From Pomacea canaliculata (Eukaryota > Mollusca > Gastropoda > Architaenioglossa > Ampullariidae), in NCBI RefSeq assembly GCF_003073045.1, contig NC_037590.1, forward strand, positions 23,648,449 to 23,712,448: a stretch of 64,000 nt of DNA, given 5' to 3'. The notes beneath the pieces were generated by a model. That model had not been told where the DNA came from. It saw only the letters and a list, made by a program, of their open reading frames with translations, and did no database searches. The translations under genes and the position numbers were made by a program. This document shows, one piece after another, positions 17,801 through 29,800 of this stretch (the stretch's first letter is position 1; each line of letters begins with the position of its first letter).

Positions 17801-20800
17801 CTAAAATACAGCATGTCAACTATTTAAAATATCTGTTTTAAACAACAACTGTAAAATTAAGATACCACAGAGGTTGAGATTTTTTTAAAACTATCACTAG
17901 TTGGTATAGTTTTAAATTTTGGCAAAGTTTATTCAGAAAATTTTGCTGTTTTTGGTTTGTATGCTTTTTTTTTTCAGTCGAATTTCAATTTTACATTGGT
18001 CTGCAGTTTCAAAAAGTGTTATTTTAGTATTTGCCACAGCTGGGTATTCTGTATATTAATGAACACTGGAATATTGTAGCAGAGAATAATGACATAAAGA
18101 CATGCTGTGATTGCACTGAGTTGAGAACAAACAGATTTTTTAAAATCAAATTACAGATAAGCCCTGATACTTTCCACTAAAACTGGAAGGAAAAAAACTT
18201 TTCATTCACCAGTTTGATGGAAAATTTCACTTACGCAAAACATGCAATTTTTAATAACTTGATCAGCAAAAATACACGGCTTTCAAAATAAAAAACAGAT
18301 TTGTACCTGCATACAACATTTAGCATTTCATTCACTATATTTCTGTCGAATCCTAAGATGTCTTTTTTTTTTAATGTGTATGCTCCTTTGAAATGTAAAA
18401 AAAAAAAAATATTACAAAATGTTGAAAAAAATAATACCTCTTGTAGGTCTTTCAGCAATATAACAGTGCGTGAGTCCCGTGCTACTGAATTCGTGCGGTG
18501 GTGGTTGATAAGCTCATTGATAGAAGTGAAATACTTGTGTGGCCATAAGTAGTACTGACCATCCTGGTTACTGAGAATCTTGAAGTGCTGTGGACAGCTC
18601 CCATGCCTGAAGCCATTCCAATGCCAACATAATGATACTATGGGCATAACACTTATGAAAAGATGTTCCAAAGAGACACATACACTCACATTTTTACTAT
18701 CAAACACAAAGTATTAAATGTTATAGTCCACTGCAGAGCATACAAATTACACAATATTTCACGGATAAATTAAATGTTAAGCATCCTTTCTTCTATTCTG
18801 AGTAAATGAATTTTCACATATAATTAAATAAAGAAGTAGCAAAACAAACATTTGCTACAGAGTATATCAATATTGTTACAAAATAATTTACGCTTACTCC
18901 ACATCTGACCTGGAGTCAAGTCATTGACTGAAACATGTAATTTTGATCCAATGATCCATTTTCAGTGCCAGGAAGTCATTCTTCCTCATTACTGACACTA
19001 CTTACTACACATTATGAAAACAAATAAGTTACTTAAATGCCAAATTCATAGGGATGTAAAATTAAATTGTATTCGCTGATATTTAGCTGAGAGTACCAGG
19101 AAGGAAAATCCCACACAAAGCTGCCTTTTCAATTACACACAACTTTTGTAATAATTTATTTTCTCACAAAGAAACAAACATTTACTCACTTCACTGACAA
19201 CGAGAACTGGTTTCTGTCTGATTCACAGTCACGCACTATGAAAGTGCCATCAGGATATACATGGTGACCCTGAGAGTTTGTTTTCATTAAGAACATTTCT
19301 GCTTCTGCTCGGGACATCTTTCCTTTATACCATCTGCAAGATTGCAAGGACTTATGTGATGACTGAACATTAACAGTGACTGGAACCACACTTCTGAAAA
19401 CTTCTGATAAAGCCCATTTGATTCTTGTACCAATTGAATAAAAACAGCCATACCCATAATCCACCTAATATGGATATCTGTGAAACAGAAGTGTGTAAAC
19501 TCAATGTTAGCTGTTATCCCTGTCATTTGTTTTCAAAGCTAGGCAAATATTAAAAACTGTACAAATAACAACAGGAGGATATGTCAGTGTGATAACGCTT
19601 ACATCATATGCAATGTGAGGCTAAATGTACTACTCTAGATCTTGCTTAAGCTGTGTACTTGTAATTAGACTTCCATTCGTTCAATGAGTCACACAGCATA
19701 TTTCAAAAAGGTCTACCGAAAAAGCAATAATTTTTGGTTGATCTAAAAAGAATAAATCCTATGTTAACTAATGGCTGCCTTGAACAGAATAAATAAAACA
19801 GATTTAAAAAGCATATTAAAGCAGCAGGCTCAATATGTTTTACAAAACCAAGCCAGATGAAGAAGATAAATAATACTGTACATACTCATTTTTCTCCAAT
19901 TCAACATATGTTGCAGGAATGTAGCCTGTTCTGGCACCCAACTGGGCCTGATACCAGTCTTTGTCTTCCATGTTTCGAATCTGAAAAGAGACAATTAAAA
20001 AGCAACAAGTTAAGAGATAGAACTTTGTACAGCCTTTCCTGATAGTTCAGTTCAGTTCAGTCCCATGCCCGGTCCGGGGTAGGGGGGACCGTCCGGCAGC
20101 AGCAACAGACAGAATTTTCCACCCGGTCCTGTCTTGAGCAGATGAGAGCAGGTCCGGCATCTCGCGTTCGGTCCATTCTTTGATGTTGGTGACCCAGCTT
20201 TTCCTCGGACGACCACGACGACGGCTCCCTTCAAGGGTTCCCTGTAGAATCGTCTTGGACAGTGTGTTGTGGCGGGTGACGTGACTGAACCAGGCGAGCT
20301 TGCGCCGCTTCACTGTTGCCAGAAGGGGTTCATGTGGGCCCATGAGGGAGGTCACGGTGCTCCGTACGTATTCGTTGGTCTTGTGTTCGCGGTACGAGAT
20401 GCGGAAGCAGCTTTCTCAAGCACTTGTTCTCAAAGGCCTGGAGTTTCTTTTCCGTTGTGGCAAGCAGCGTCCAAGTCTCGCAGCCGTAGAGTAGGATTGA
20501 CACTACGAGGGACTTGTACAGCCTGTGCTTGGTACTGAAGCTGATTGAGTTGCTCTGCCAGATCCTATCCAGCCTGGACATTGCGGATGTTGCCATACCA
20601 ATCCTGATACGGATCTCTGCTGCACAGCAACCATCTTTAGTCAGGGTGGCACCCAAGTACTTGAAGCTGTTGACCTCCTCCAGTTTCTGGCCGTTCATGA
20701 CGATGTTGCTGCTACTGTCGTTGGTGGAAATAATCATCACTTTGCTTTTTTCTGAGCTTATTTCCATGCCATAGGCCCCCGCTTGCCTGGAGAGTCTGTC

Positions 20801-22325
20801 TGTCAAATCCTGAAGTTCGTTATTGCTGCCTGCCATGAGGTCAATGTCATCTGCAAAGCAGAGGTTGCACAGGCGTCTGCCACCAATGGAGATTGAGGTA
20901 AGGTGGTCGTGGAGGGTTTCTTGCATGATTTTCTCAAGGAAGATGTTAAAAAGGATGGGAGAGAGTAGGCATCCTTGAACGGACCCCGATCATCATCTCG
21001 AAGAACTCGCCTAGTTGGTTGTTGAGTAGTACCGCGCTGGAGGCGTTCTTGTAGAGTGCCGCTATCACCTGGATCAGTCCCTCCTCTATGTTGAATGATC
21101 TCATGACCTGCCAGAGTCCATCGTGCCAGACATGATCAAAAGCTTTTTTGAAATCGATGAAGTTATGGTATAGTTCACGTTGATGCTCCAGGTGTTTTCT
21201 ATCATAACATGGCAGTTAAAGATCTGTTCTACTGAGCTTCTTCCAGCCCTGAAGCCAGCCTGTTCTTCTGCCAGCAGTTCCTCAGCAATAGGTTTTAAGC
21301 GGTTGAGGATGATTCTGATCAATACTTTGCTTGGGTGACTTATCAGACTGATGGTTCTGTAGTTTTGGCACTGCTTCAGGTTCCCTTTCTTAGGGAGTGG
21401 GATGATGATAGACTGAGCCCATTCTTCTGTCTTTCCTGATAACCAATTACCAATTAATGATCAATTCTGCACCGCTTTCTTTTTTTTTCCAGTCTGGAAT
21501 CATAGGATAATTTCTTAATTCGGAAACAAATGGAGTTTTACAGATTGGCAGAGCAGCTAATAAATTCAGGATATTATCCTTTGTAGGATAGTCTCCCAAA
21601 TGTATCCACAGTCTAATGGCACTTGAGCTTTTCTTTAGGTCAAATGATCAATTTTCCTTCAACAGGATGCTTAAGGACCTTGCTTATCTTATTCACATCT
21701 TGCCCAAACACATTCTAGTCTATGCCACAATCATCCGAACAAGCTTATTTATGGATGAAAAATTTGAAGAAAAATGTGATAGGTTCATGTACCTGGGCAA
21801 ATTCAACTACTTGCTACACCAGTGAGTTGTAATACATATATTTAATAAACGTATCATCTCTGAATTATCAATTACTTGTCACTTATCTATAAAAAGTATA
21901 AGTTCATTGTTCATATACTAAATAGTACTAACACATTTTTAGCTATAATTATCGTTGAGTGGCACACCGTAAAATAATCACAAAATTTAATGTTCTCGCG
22001 TGTTAGTGTGAGGAACTTCAATGCATCTTTCGTTTCAAGTAATTTAATAATCCGCTGTAAACTGAAAATCCATTGCCATTAACTGAAATGTTTCCAAGTT
22101 TTTTAAATACATGGGGTTCGCAAGTATAACCAGGAAGTAAGAATACATTCGAGTCCCAAAACAGTGAAAACGATAGTCTTGACGGTTGAAAAATGTTAGG
22201 ATTTTACAAGTTTCTGAAATAAATTGAAGCCAAGAAATTATTCTTACCACCAAAACATCACCTCTTCTGAAGCTGAGTTCGTCTTGTTGCGAAGCATCAA
22301 AATTATACATCGCCTTGGCTTCCAT
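14859..22325 (-). CDS. GRB2: GRB2-family adaptor, SH3-SH2-SH3
   Basis: Exons in transcript order: 22325-22248, 19980-19886, 19333-19190, 18606-18438 and 15053-14859. They total 681 bases, or 226 residues (human GRB2 is 217). Residues 1-57 form the N-terminal SH3, starting MEAKAMYNFDAS with DELSFRRGD, W35 and IPATYV. Residues about 59-158 form the SH2, with the phosphotyrosine-binding Arg at 92 (FIVRD) and YYLW at 124-127; W127 corresponds to GRB2 W121, which selects pYxN ligands. Residues about 163-222 form the C-terminal SH3 (GFRRGD, NWW, LFPRNYV). GRB2 links activated receptor tyrosine kinases to SOS and Ras at the membrane. Compared with human GRB2 this protein is clearly diverged, has a short insertion before the FIVRD strand, and has histidine in the C-terminal SH3 ALYDY-equivalent (AEHDF). 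It could be the orthologue or a paralogue such as a GRAP-like copy. Confidence 0.93.
17884..17916. repeat. Perfect 11-bp stem inverted repeat in GRB2 intron 4
   Basis: TTTAAAACTAT and its exact reverse complement are separated by 11 bases. It lies in the intron between adaptor exons 4 and 5. It is AT-rich, so possibly fortuitous. Confidence 0.6.
20034..20044. repeat. Target-site duplication, proximal copy
   Basis: CTTTCCTGATA at the 3' (low-coordinate) end of the 20.04-21.43 kb retrotransposon is repeated exactly at 21431-21441 on its other side. Confidence 0.9.
20045..21430 (-). mobile_element. 5'-truncated non-LTR retrotransposon in GRB2 intron 1
   Basis: About 1.39 kb flanked by exact 11-bp direct repeats. 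The minus strand encodes the end of a reverse transcriptase: IIIPLPKKG and NYRTISLISHPSK near 21.35 kb, EEQAGFRAGRS near 21.25 kb, the FADD catalytic box (NLCFADDIDLMAGS) near 20.85 kb, YLGATLTKDG near 20.66 kb, SILLYGCETWTL near 20.48 kb, then a basic segment with RRRGRPRKSW near 20.2 kb. Frames shift near 21.18 kb and 20.98 kb, so it is dead. The 3' end is a short GTTCA-type repeat. The 5' endonuclease region is missing, typical of incomplete target-primed reverse transcription. It is an RTE- or Jockey-like LINE; the clade cannot be fixed by eye. Confidence 0.92.
21431..21441. repeat. Target-site duplication, distal copy
   Basis: CTTTCCTGATA, identical to 20034-20044, marks the 5' truncation point of the retrotransposon. 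Confidence 0.9.
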
Positions 22326-23548
22326 GTTGGGCTATGTGTTTTTGCGTGCGATTGCTTATCAAGCTGTCCTGATGATTTATCACTTTATTTCCAAGCTGAA
22401 CGTGATGTCTCCGAAAGACTTCAGTAATCTATCATTTCACAATCTCGCACAACACTAAGGACACATCAGCAATGAGTAGAGAGCTCTCTGCAAGAATACC
22501 CAAGTAGAAGTCCGCACTGAGAAGGCCTTGTCGGTGAACGACAGTCGTCCTCAGCTGTGCTCCGTTCAGCGACACAGCGACGAAGTGGGAATAGCAACCA
22601 AGTGAGACGTTGTAGATTTTGCGTCAGAACTGCGTGCATGTAACAGCTCATCACAAATAATAACCAGAAATATTAAATCTGAACGGAAGAATAATTAGTG
22701 TTCAGAAGGTAAAATCGAGGTGATATACTGATATAGATGGGATGTTCAAGAAATTAAAGAAATAATAATAACAACAGTTAGTGTAGTCTCGCTGTGTTGT
22801 CAACTCGAGAGTTTCGAAAGCAGACTTCGTTGTTAGTTCCTCGTTTGGGACTTCTGCGAGAGATGAATAATTTCTTTTTTATTGACCAGGCTCTCCTCGT
22901 TTAGTCACACGTTTCTGCCTGGAAATGCTTCATTATTATGTTATAGACTATTAATAATCACAATGATATATGTATGCTCTCGTGTTGATGCAGGAAGTGT
23001 TGGCAGTATAAGACGTACATTGTACATACACTGACACAGCTCATGACCTGACTTCATTGCTCGATTCAAATGTCAGATATGTCCTATAGTATCTTCTATT
23101 TGTGCGGGCCAGGAAATGTGTTGATCCTTGTTTAAATGAGGTCATGGATAAATATTTGTTTCAGCCACTACGGTACTTTTGTACATGTTCACCTCCCACT
23201 ATATCTTTTGATATATCGTATACCTCACAAAAAGTGAACCAGTTATATTATTTATTTTGCTATTTATTCAGAAGTCCTGGTCATGAAATTGATGCTTAAA
23301 ACTTCACTTTTGCTGTTTTCGATATGTGAAAAGAGTTATCATGCAGTTCCTTCAGATTTAGTACGTGCTGAACATATATATATATAGTGGCCAGCCCAAT
23401 CAGTCTGTCTTGCAACATATTATATTGTTGATCTCATAATTTTTAATTAATAAGGAAATAAAATTAAGATAAAGAAAGACAAAAATCGTGTTAATAAAAT
23501 ATATACAGCTATGTGACAGCTAGTGTATAAAAATCATGCGAACTTACC
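22326..23548 (-). other. Putative 5' UTR exon/intron region of the GRB2-like gene
   Basis: On the minus strand a good donor (AAAG followed by GTAAGT) sits just below 23548, upstream of the adaptor start codon, and could close a noncoding first exon. I could not settle the matching acceptor upstream of the ATG at 22325, so the exon is a suggestion only. No coding potential is seen here. Confidence 0.3.
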
Positions 23549-23826
23549 TTTACGAACTCTCATGACGTCTTGGCGGTAGGACAGTATATGTCTCGTACGT
23601 ACGCCTAAGTCCAGTTCACAGGTATATTCTAATAGAACAGTTCAGTTCACAGATCTTCCAACAGACCTTTAATGATTCAGCTTTGGATGGATGATAACTC
23701 CAAGCGCCCGAACAGGTAATTACAAAGTAAACTCGGCAGCACGAGATGTCTGCAGCCGCTAAAAAAAAAAAAGATTTTTACAACGTCCTGTGGGTTTTAA
23801 GTTTAAAGTTAAAACTACTTTTCCCC

Positions 23827-24110
23827 GATCTTGCTTTGTCCAGTCCTGTCAGTCTGATCTGAATTTCTTTTAAGTGAGATAGATTTATCTCTACCCTTCT
23901 CCGTTAAGCCACCCCACTTTAGGTCCTTATTTCAATCTCTCTCTTTTCTCTCTCATTTTAGGGACAACTATCAAAGCAGCATCGCACCGACTATAGGTCT
24001 TTGCTAAAAGCAGACATATGGATCACCTTCTTCGTCCAGTCTTGCTAATCTGATCTGACTGGTCATTAAGCTGTGATAGGTTTATCGCCACCTTTTCACC
24101 TAGCACCTCG
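23827..24110. repeat. Two diverged copies of a ~196-bp repeat
   Basis: A segment beginning GTCCAGTC near 23838 and continuing through TCTGATCTGA, a GTGATAG-like motif and TTTATC recurs, with substitutions, from about 24034. The spacing is about 196 bases. It is a degenerate duplication or two copies of an unidentified interspersed repeat. Confidence 0.6.
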
Positions 24111-24605
24111 ACTAGTACTTTCTTCATGTGAGTAGGGGGATTTCAAACACTTGTCTAAAAGGCTTTAATGGATGGAGTGGCGACACGTCGATTGCTCCCT
24201 GATGCAGACAAGAAATCTGCAGCACCTTCCTCTGGTCTTATTTTGCTCTTTGGTCTAAAACTCCAGCTATCACAACCTCTAGCATCAGGCTACCCTAATC
24301 GCAGTGCCGCTTCCGCATGCTCCCATCCCGAGAGTACGCCTGACAGGAGGGCGGGCGGTACGAGGGATCGAGATTCTAAGAGACACTAACAATACAAATT
24401 TGTAAATCTCTGGTGTCAAGGTGCTGCCGTAAAACATTCCAATAGCCAACCCCGCTCGGTGTCCGGCCTGATAAAGTTTGTTGAAAACTAGGGAAACCTA
24501 TACGAATTCTCTTTAATAACCAATTTTAAATATTCTATCAATAGAAGCATAAAAACAAGCTATCCGTTCAAACTGTCTACAAAGTGAACCTAAAAGCAGG
24601 TGTCC
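24111..24605. other. Intergenic, nothing recognised
   Basis: Noncoding stretch between the ~196-bp repeats and the repeated segments at 24.6-25.0 kb. Short plus-strand open frames are unconvincing and lack homology that I recognise. Confidence 0.4.
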
Positions 24606-25013
24606 TGCAAATGTCATGAATATGATATTTTTCCCTAACGTTTTTCATCACTTAAAAAAGGCCACTTTTGCGCCCACATCCGTGACTGCAACATCAGCCC
24701 CTTCCCCATCCACCAACATCGCCCCTCCCCCGCCCCTATGCAGTCCCTTCTGCTCTCCCTACTTCCCCGCTAGTTATACTGGTCACTGCAAATGTGCGTT
24801 AGAGTAATGGGGTTTTGCTGATATACATGTACTGAGAAACCATGTGATCAACGTACAAGCAGAGGAAAGGTGGCCAGCTAATTAATTATATGAAAATGAT
24901 ATTTTTCCCTAACATTAATCATCTTTGAAATAAACAGCAGACCATCTTTGCGCCCCTCCGTGATTGCGCCCTAGGCGACTGTCTAGTTCACCTAATGAAA
25001 GAACCGGCCCTGC
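24606..25013. mobile_element. hAT-like DNA transposon remnant(s) with CAGGGCCGG terminus
   Basis: Reading the minus strand inward from 25013 gives CAGGGCCGGTTCTT followed by CGCCTAGGGCGCAAT, a terminus style common in hAT non-autonomous elements. A block containing ATGATATTTTTCCCTAAC plus TTTGCGCCC and CCGTGA occurs twice (from about 24620 and 24894), so two related copies or an internal duplication are present. The opposite terminus and target duplications were not found. Confidence 0.5.
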
Positions 25014-25360
25014 ATATACCTTATATATTTATTACTACTTACTGTTTTAGTACTTAATTACTTATTCTTCCCCCGTAAAGGACGAAGCGGAGAAAAGCAT
25101 GCCTGCTTGCTTACTCTCGTTAATAAAGACTCGTCATTGTCATGGGTCACCTTGCATGAGCGCACTGGAGAAAACAACCCACTCAACAGAGAGGCTTTAT
25201 CCACATACATGTACATTGTTCATCTAAGTTCATTTGATGAAGTCCGGTTCCTGTTATTGTGTTAAGAGCTGAACTTCCACGGAGGCACGCGCATGCGCAT
25301 GATGTATATCTGATCGTAAAACAGATGTAACAAAGAGGTTCCTTGTGGAAGCCCAAGTCA

Positions 25361-25428
25361 TACCACCACGGACTTTACACGTCCATGATATCACACAATT
25401 TTATTGCCTATACATGTCCGTGGTAATA
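25361..25428. repeat. Small inverted repeat around CCACGGAC / GTCCGTGG
   Basis: ACCACGGAC near 25365 is mirrored by GTCCGTGGT near 25416-25424, with a further CGTCCATG/CATGTCC pairing inside. Probably a small foldback repeat. Confidence 0.5.
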
Positions 25429-25784
25429 CTAAAATTTAGTTTGGACCCAGACATAGTATTTTTCCCTTCATAATTCATTTAAAGTTTGTTTTCTTCTTCA
25501 ATGATTTTTTTTAAACTGTAAATTGTTTGTGGGGAGGGGTTTAGTAGAAGTGAAATAAAATTCCATTTTCTCTTAATTACTTTTAGATGCAATGAAGAAC
25601 AAACATATTTACTTCGAAAGAGGAAACATCGTGGCTGAAGGTTTTTTTCAATTTAAACTGCATGGTAGTCAACCAATGTCATTCTTTTTCTTCAAAAATT
25701 ACAGGGAAAGGGCTAAGGAGATATGAATCTTTTAAAATCCTGCCTAAGAGAGAGAGAGCATGCAATGCGTTCGTTACTTTAATG

Positions 25785-25865
25785 GAGCCTCTAGTCACCA
25801 TGTTAATCAAAAGCGCGGGGCCCCTGTCAGATGCCTCGTCTGCCTGTACGGTAATGTCTGCAGCT
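25785..25865. mobile_element. Fragment of the same hAT-like MITE family as 46.75-47.00 kb
   Basis: AATCAAAAGCGCGGGGCCCC and CAGATGCCTCGTCTGCCTG match, with few changes, the right half of the element ending at 47004. The terminal CAGGGCCG is missing, so the copy is truncated. Confidence 0.6.
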
Positions 25866-26862
25866 CAATGTTTCTAAAACCAAAGATGATAGTTGACTTG
25901 GGTTCAGATCCCACGGGGAACACCCGTGGAAGTGGTACCTGTTAACAGGGTTGGCGCTGGCCCTCCATTGTACTACAGCGCCAAATCACTACCAGGTGGA
26001 ATTAAGCAGCTTTTCAACATTTCTTCTGGATCATGTCTTTAAAAAGTCCGAGAAAAAAACAAAGCACCGTATACTGCTGTTGTTGTTGTTTTGTTTTTTT
26101 GTCGAATTCTCGTTTGCCAAGCAGGTTATGAGGACGGTACACTGCACCACGGACTGTCTGGTATATCTACGCTCGTGACGTGGTGTAGGGTGCATGGACA
26201 CATCCTGTTCCTCTCTTCATCTGTCAAGTGATCGCGTTGATAGCGAGAGACGAAACTGCGCGATATCCCGACTTAACAATAATTGTTTTATGTGTGCATG
26301 TGACTGAGTCAACTCCAGCTGACATGGGCAGGTGGGTGAGGAGGCCAGTGCATGCAGCACGTGCGCAGACAATAGAGACCATGGTGCGGAAATTCCGTTT
26401 ACTACAGGAAACAGCGTTGAATCACGTTTCCAGGCATATAAAACAGGCCCGCAATTTCCTACACTGTGCGAGCCCAACGGTTATCAATGTCCGACAGAAC
26501 TGCAAATTACATCATTCTCGCCTCATTTCCTTTTGTAGGAGACATGCAATACCTACACAAACTTAATTTCACATTTGACATTTCCAAAATCAAGACATTT
26601 TTACGCAAAAGAAGATGATGCATATTTTGATTTTGTTTACTGTCATCAGTGAATAAAACAGTGTCTAATATTGGCCTAAACAAGCAATGAGAAACAGATC
26701 AAAGAGTGTATTTTATGCTCTTCAAATAGCATTGCATAAAAATCCTGTCTCTTGATGCAAACAAGGATACTTCTAAGAAATAATAAAGCACTTGTGCTCC
26801 ATCTTGACAAATAGACAAGGAAAAGTATGTGTAGAAACATAAGAGATGGATCAATATATGGT

Positions 26863-26868
26863 TTTATT
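26863..26868 (-). terminator. Candidate SRP68 poly(A) signal
   Basis: The minus strand reads AATAAA here, at the edge of a long exon-free AT-rich tract that follows the SRP68 stop codon. It is one of several possible signals. Confidence 0.35.
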
Positions 26869-29800
26869 GGTTTCAAATGTACCATTCAAAAAAATTCACT
26901 TCTTGTGCTTTGTCACAGTCATAATACATTCTTACTACCTATGATTTGTAAAGCTGATCACTCGATGCAGTAAGATGTTTTCCATATGCTTTTTGACAAT
27001 TGTATGAATTATGTGTTTATACAACATATCCTTTGTTGTTAACTGAAACTTCCTTGCTAAACATATTTTCATTTCTTATTTCCTTGTTATTTAAAAAAAA
27101 TTAAAATACTTCCAAGCATTAATCAGACATACATAATTTCCCATTAAATGTTTGCCCCTTATTTGGTGGCAAGTTTAAAATGCAGTGCAGTTCACTTTAG
27201 GGGACCTAGGCCTGGACTACGCTGCACAAGTGTTCATACCTTTTCCATACATACAACTTTCCACAAATTTCACTAGTCACTTTTAAATAAATGAAAGAGA
27301 TAAGCTCTATTTTCCTGAGTTAATTAACAATACATATGATCCTTTTATTGAATTATCAAAGAAAGAGTTCATAATGGTATGGAAATCACAGATCGTACAG
27401 AAAAAATGGTAGCAGTTATTACCACTGACTAAATGTGTTCTTTCAATGATATCTAGGTGATCAGTCAAACCTCTCCAACTTCAGTAAATGAACCAAATAT
27501 GCGTTTTAAAAAACTCCCAGAAGGTACTACTCTTTACACTAACAGCATATATTTTTGAGACTTAGCCATGCCCTACGAGTTACAACCATTGACACAAAAT
27601 ACATTTCAGATGACTAGAAATAAATGATATTCTGTAAAATATCTGGAAGATATACAACGCTGAGGAACTGCATTCAGCCAGTTTTACATTATTATGGATC
27701 TCTAAGGTATTTTGAAGCAAATGATTTAGATGAATGCCACATAGCACCGGCCTAAATATCTTCAGTACTGCTTTTTTGTCACTGTTGCTGTAACTAAGCA
27801 TACATTACAACTTTATGGCCTATAAACTGTGAATAATTTCCCTTTGGAGGTTGAAAGCTCTGAAAAGTGAAAAAAACCTTGAGATGTCTCAGGAGCTAAA
27901 GTAAAAGCCCTCAATGTTTTATTTTTCTAGTTTGGAGTAAATTAGTTGTTCTTAAAAGCTTATAAAGGGCCATTCTTTCTTTAAAATAAGAACACAATTA
28001 ACATATTGAAAGCATAAGGCATTATGCCTATGAAAAGAACATAAACGAATGAATAATAATCATATTTATGTATCGTTATCTGCAGATTCAAAGGATTACA
28101 ATGAGGAGCAGGTATCTGGCTGTCATTTCTTCCTTTGCCAAAAATGTGGTCAACCATCATCCGTCCTCATTCATTCCATAGCAATAATTTACTAGCAATA
28201 TTCTAATTAATCTGCAGTGGTTTATTACTCTGAGTCTTTCCTGTATTGAGGACGTCATGAGGAAAAACCAACATCTTCTGGAAAAATATGGGTTGTTGCC
28301 TACCTACTAGAGCTATATTTCAACCAGACATATTGCAGATTACTTGTGATCATTCTTCACTAGGCCAAGTTCTAAGATATTTTGACTGATGAAAAGACAG
28401 ATTGTTATAGCTAAATCTATCTTAAACTCAAAGCTAAAAATCTATTTATATAAAAATGAATGGTTTGTTGGTTTATTTAGTAGGAGAGTGCTTCCACCTT
28501 GAGGTGATTTTGCACTATTGGTGGTGAGGAAACATGAGTACCCAGAGAAAATACCCAACGGAGACAACGCCTGAACCCGAGTTTCTCATTGCAGTGGTGA
28601 CAAGTGTTTTAACTACTACTCTACTGGGCGGCCCTATAAAAATGCAGCACTTATGATATCTGTATATATCTTACTATATGTAGACATAGCTCCTACAGTT
28701 TTTATCCTAATTCAGTGGAATTTATAAAATTATGAACATTTGGTTCTTTAGTATGTCCAAAGGCCTAGGAGAAAAGAACGATTTTTATTTTCAGAATCTT
28801 GTGGTCACAGGGGAGTAACTATCTGGTTCATATATATATAAAATGGCATAAGCGAGGTAACATTTTCTTCCACAGGATTTAAAATTTTGTCAAATAAAGT
28901 TTTCCAGTAACTGATCTGGAGAAACTAATACTGAAAACCTTCTGCTCTGAAGGCAAGCATACTAAGCCAAAGGCTGTGAAACTTGCCTTTTATCCTACAT
29001 ACGCAACTCAAAGTATGTTCCAATGTGTCGCTGTCTCAGGTTAGTGCTAAACATCTAATTGATGCTTTAGATTTTTGTTATTTTGTAGACATTCAACATC
29101 ACTTACCTTATTTGATTTGCATGCACATAAAAAAAAAGCTACATAACAGGATTCTGATTGTGTTTCTTAACAATTTCAGCTTTAAAAAAAAAACTGTCCC
29201 AAGTTTTCAGAAACCTGTGGAAAAAATATTCTTTAGCATCCTGTACAATTTATCATTATAAAATGACCAGTAAACACACAGGAAATAAAAAATTAGTTTG
29301 CACAGAGGTATGCATTAAAGAATAAGTGCCCAAAATATGAAGTGCATATATTCTAGTTTTCACTGTCTAGTACATACAGATCATCATGCTATTAATACTG
29401 GTACTTATTACCTACAACTAAGGAATAAGTAACAAGTTTATTATAATAGCTTTATCTGTTAACAACATGCTAACATGCTCTAAATGTTTCTAATTCAAGA
29501 ACCTTAAAGACTCAAAACATTTACATGAAATGTTTTTCATGCAATAAAAGCCATTGAGTTTTTCCCTAAACAGAACAAACACCAACTTCTCATAGATGAT
29601 CTTTATGAGTTTTTCTTCATTCATAAATCACTAACACCTGTTGCTGTATTAATTTGAAGTCTAAACTGGTAACTATTTCTAAGAAAATGTTAAATTAAGA
29701 ATATATAAAGCATACATTTTCTTGACATTTACCTAATGACATATCCTAAAATGTTTCAGAACATGCTAAGATTTAACAAACTTCTAGATTTGCAATTAAA

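Noticed and set aside
25871..25990. tRNA-like box B (GGGTTCAGATCCC) and a CCACGGG/CCCGTGG hairpin
   Set aside because: No convincing box A or cloverleaf; probably part of a decayed SINE, too weak to annotate.
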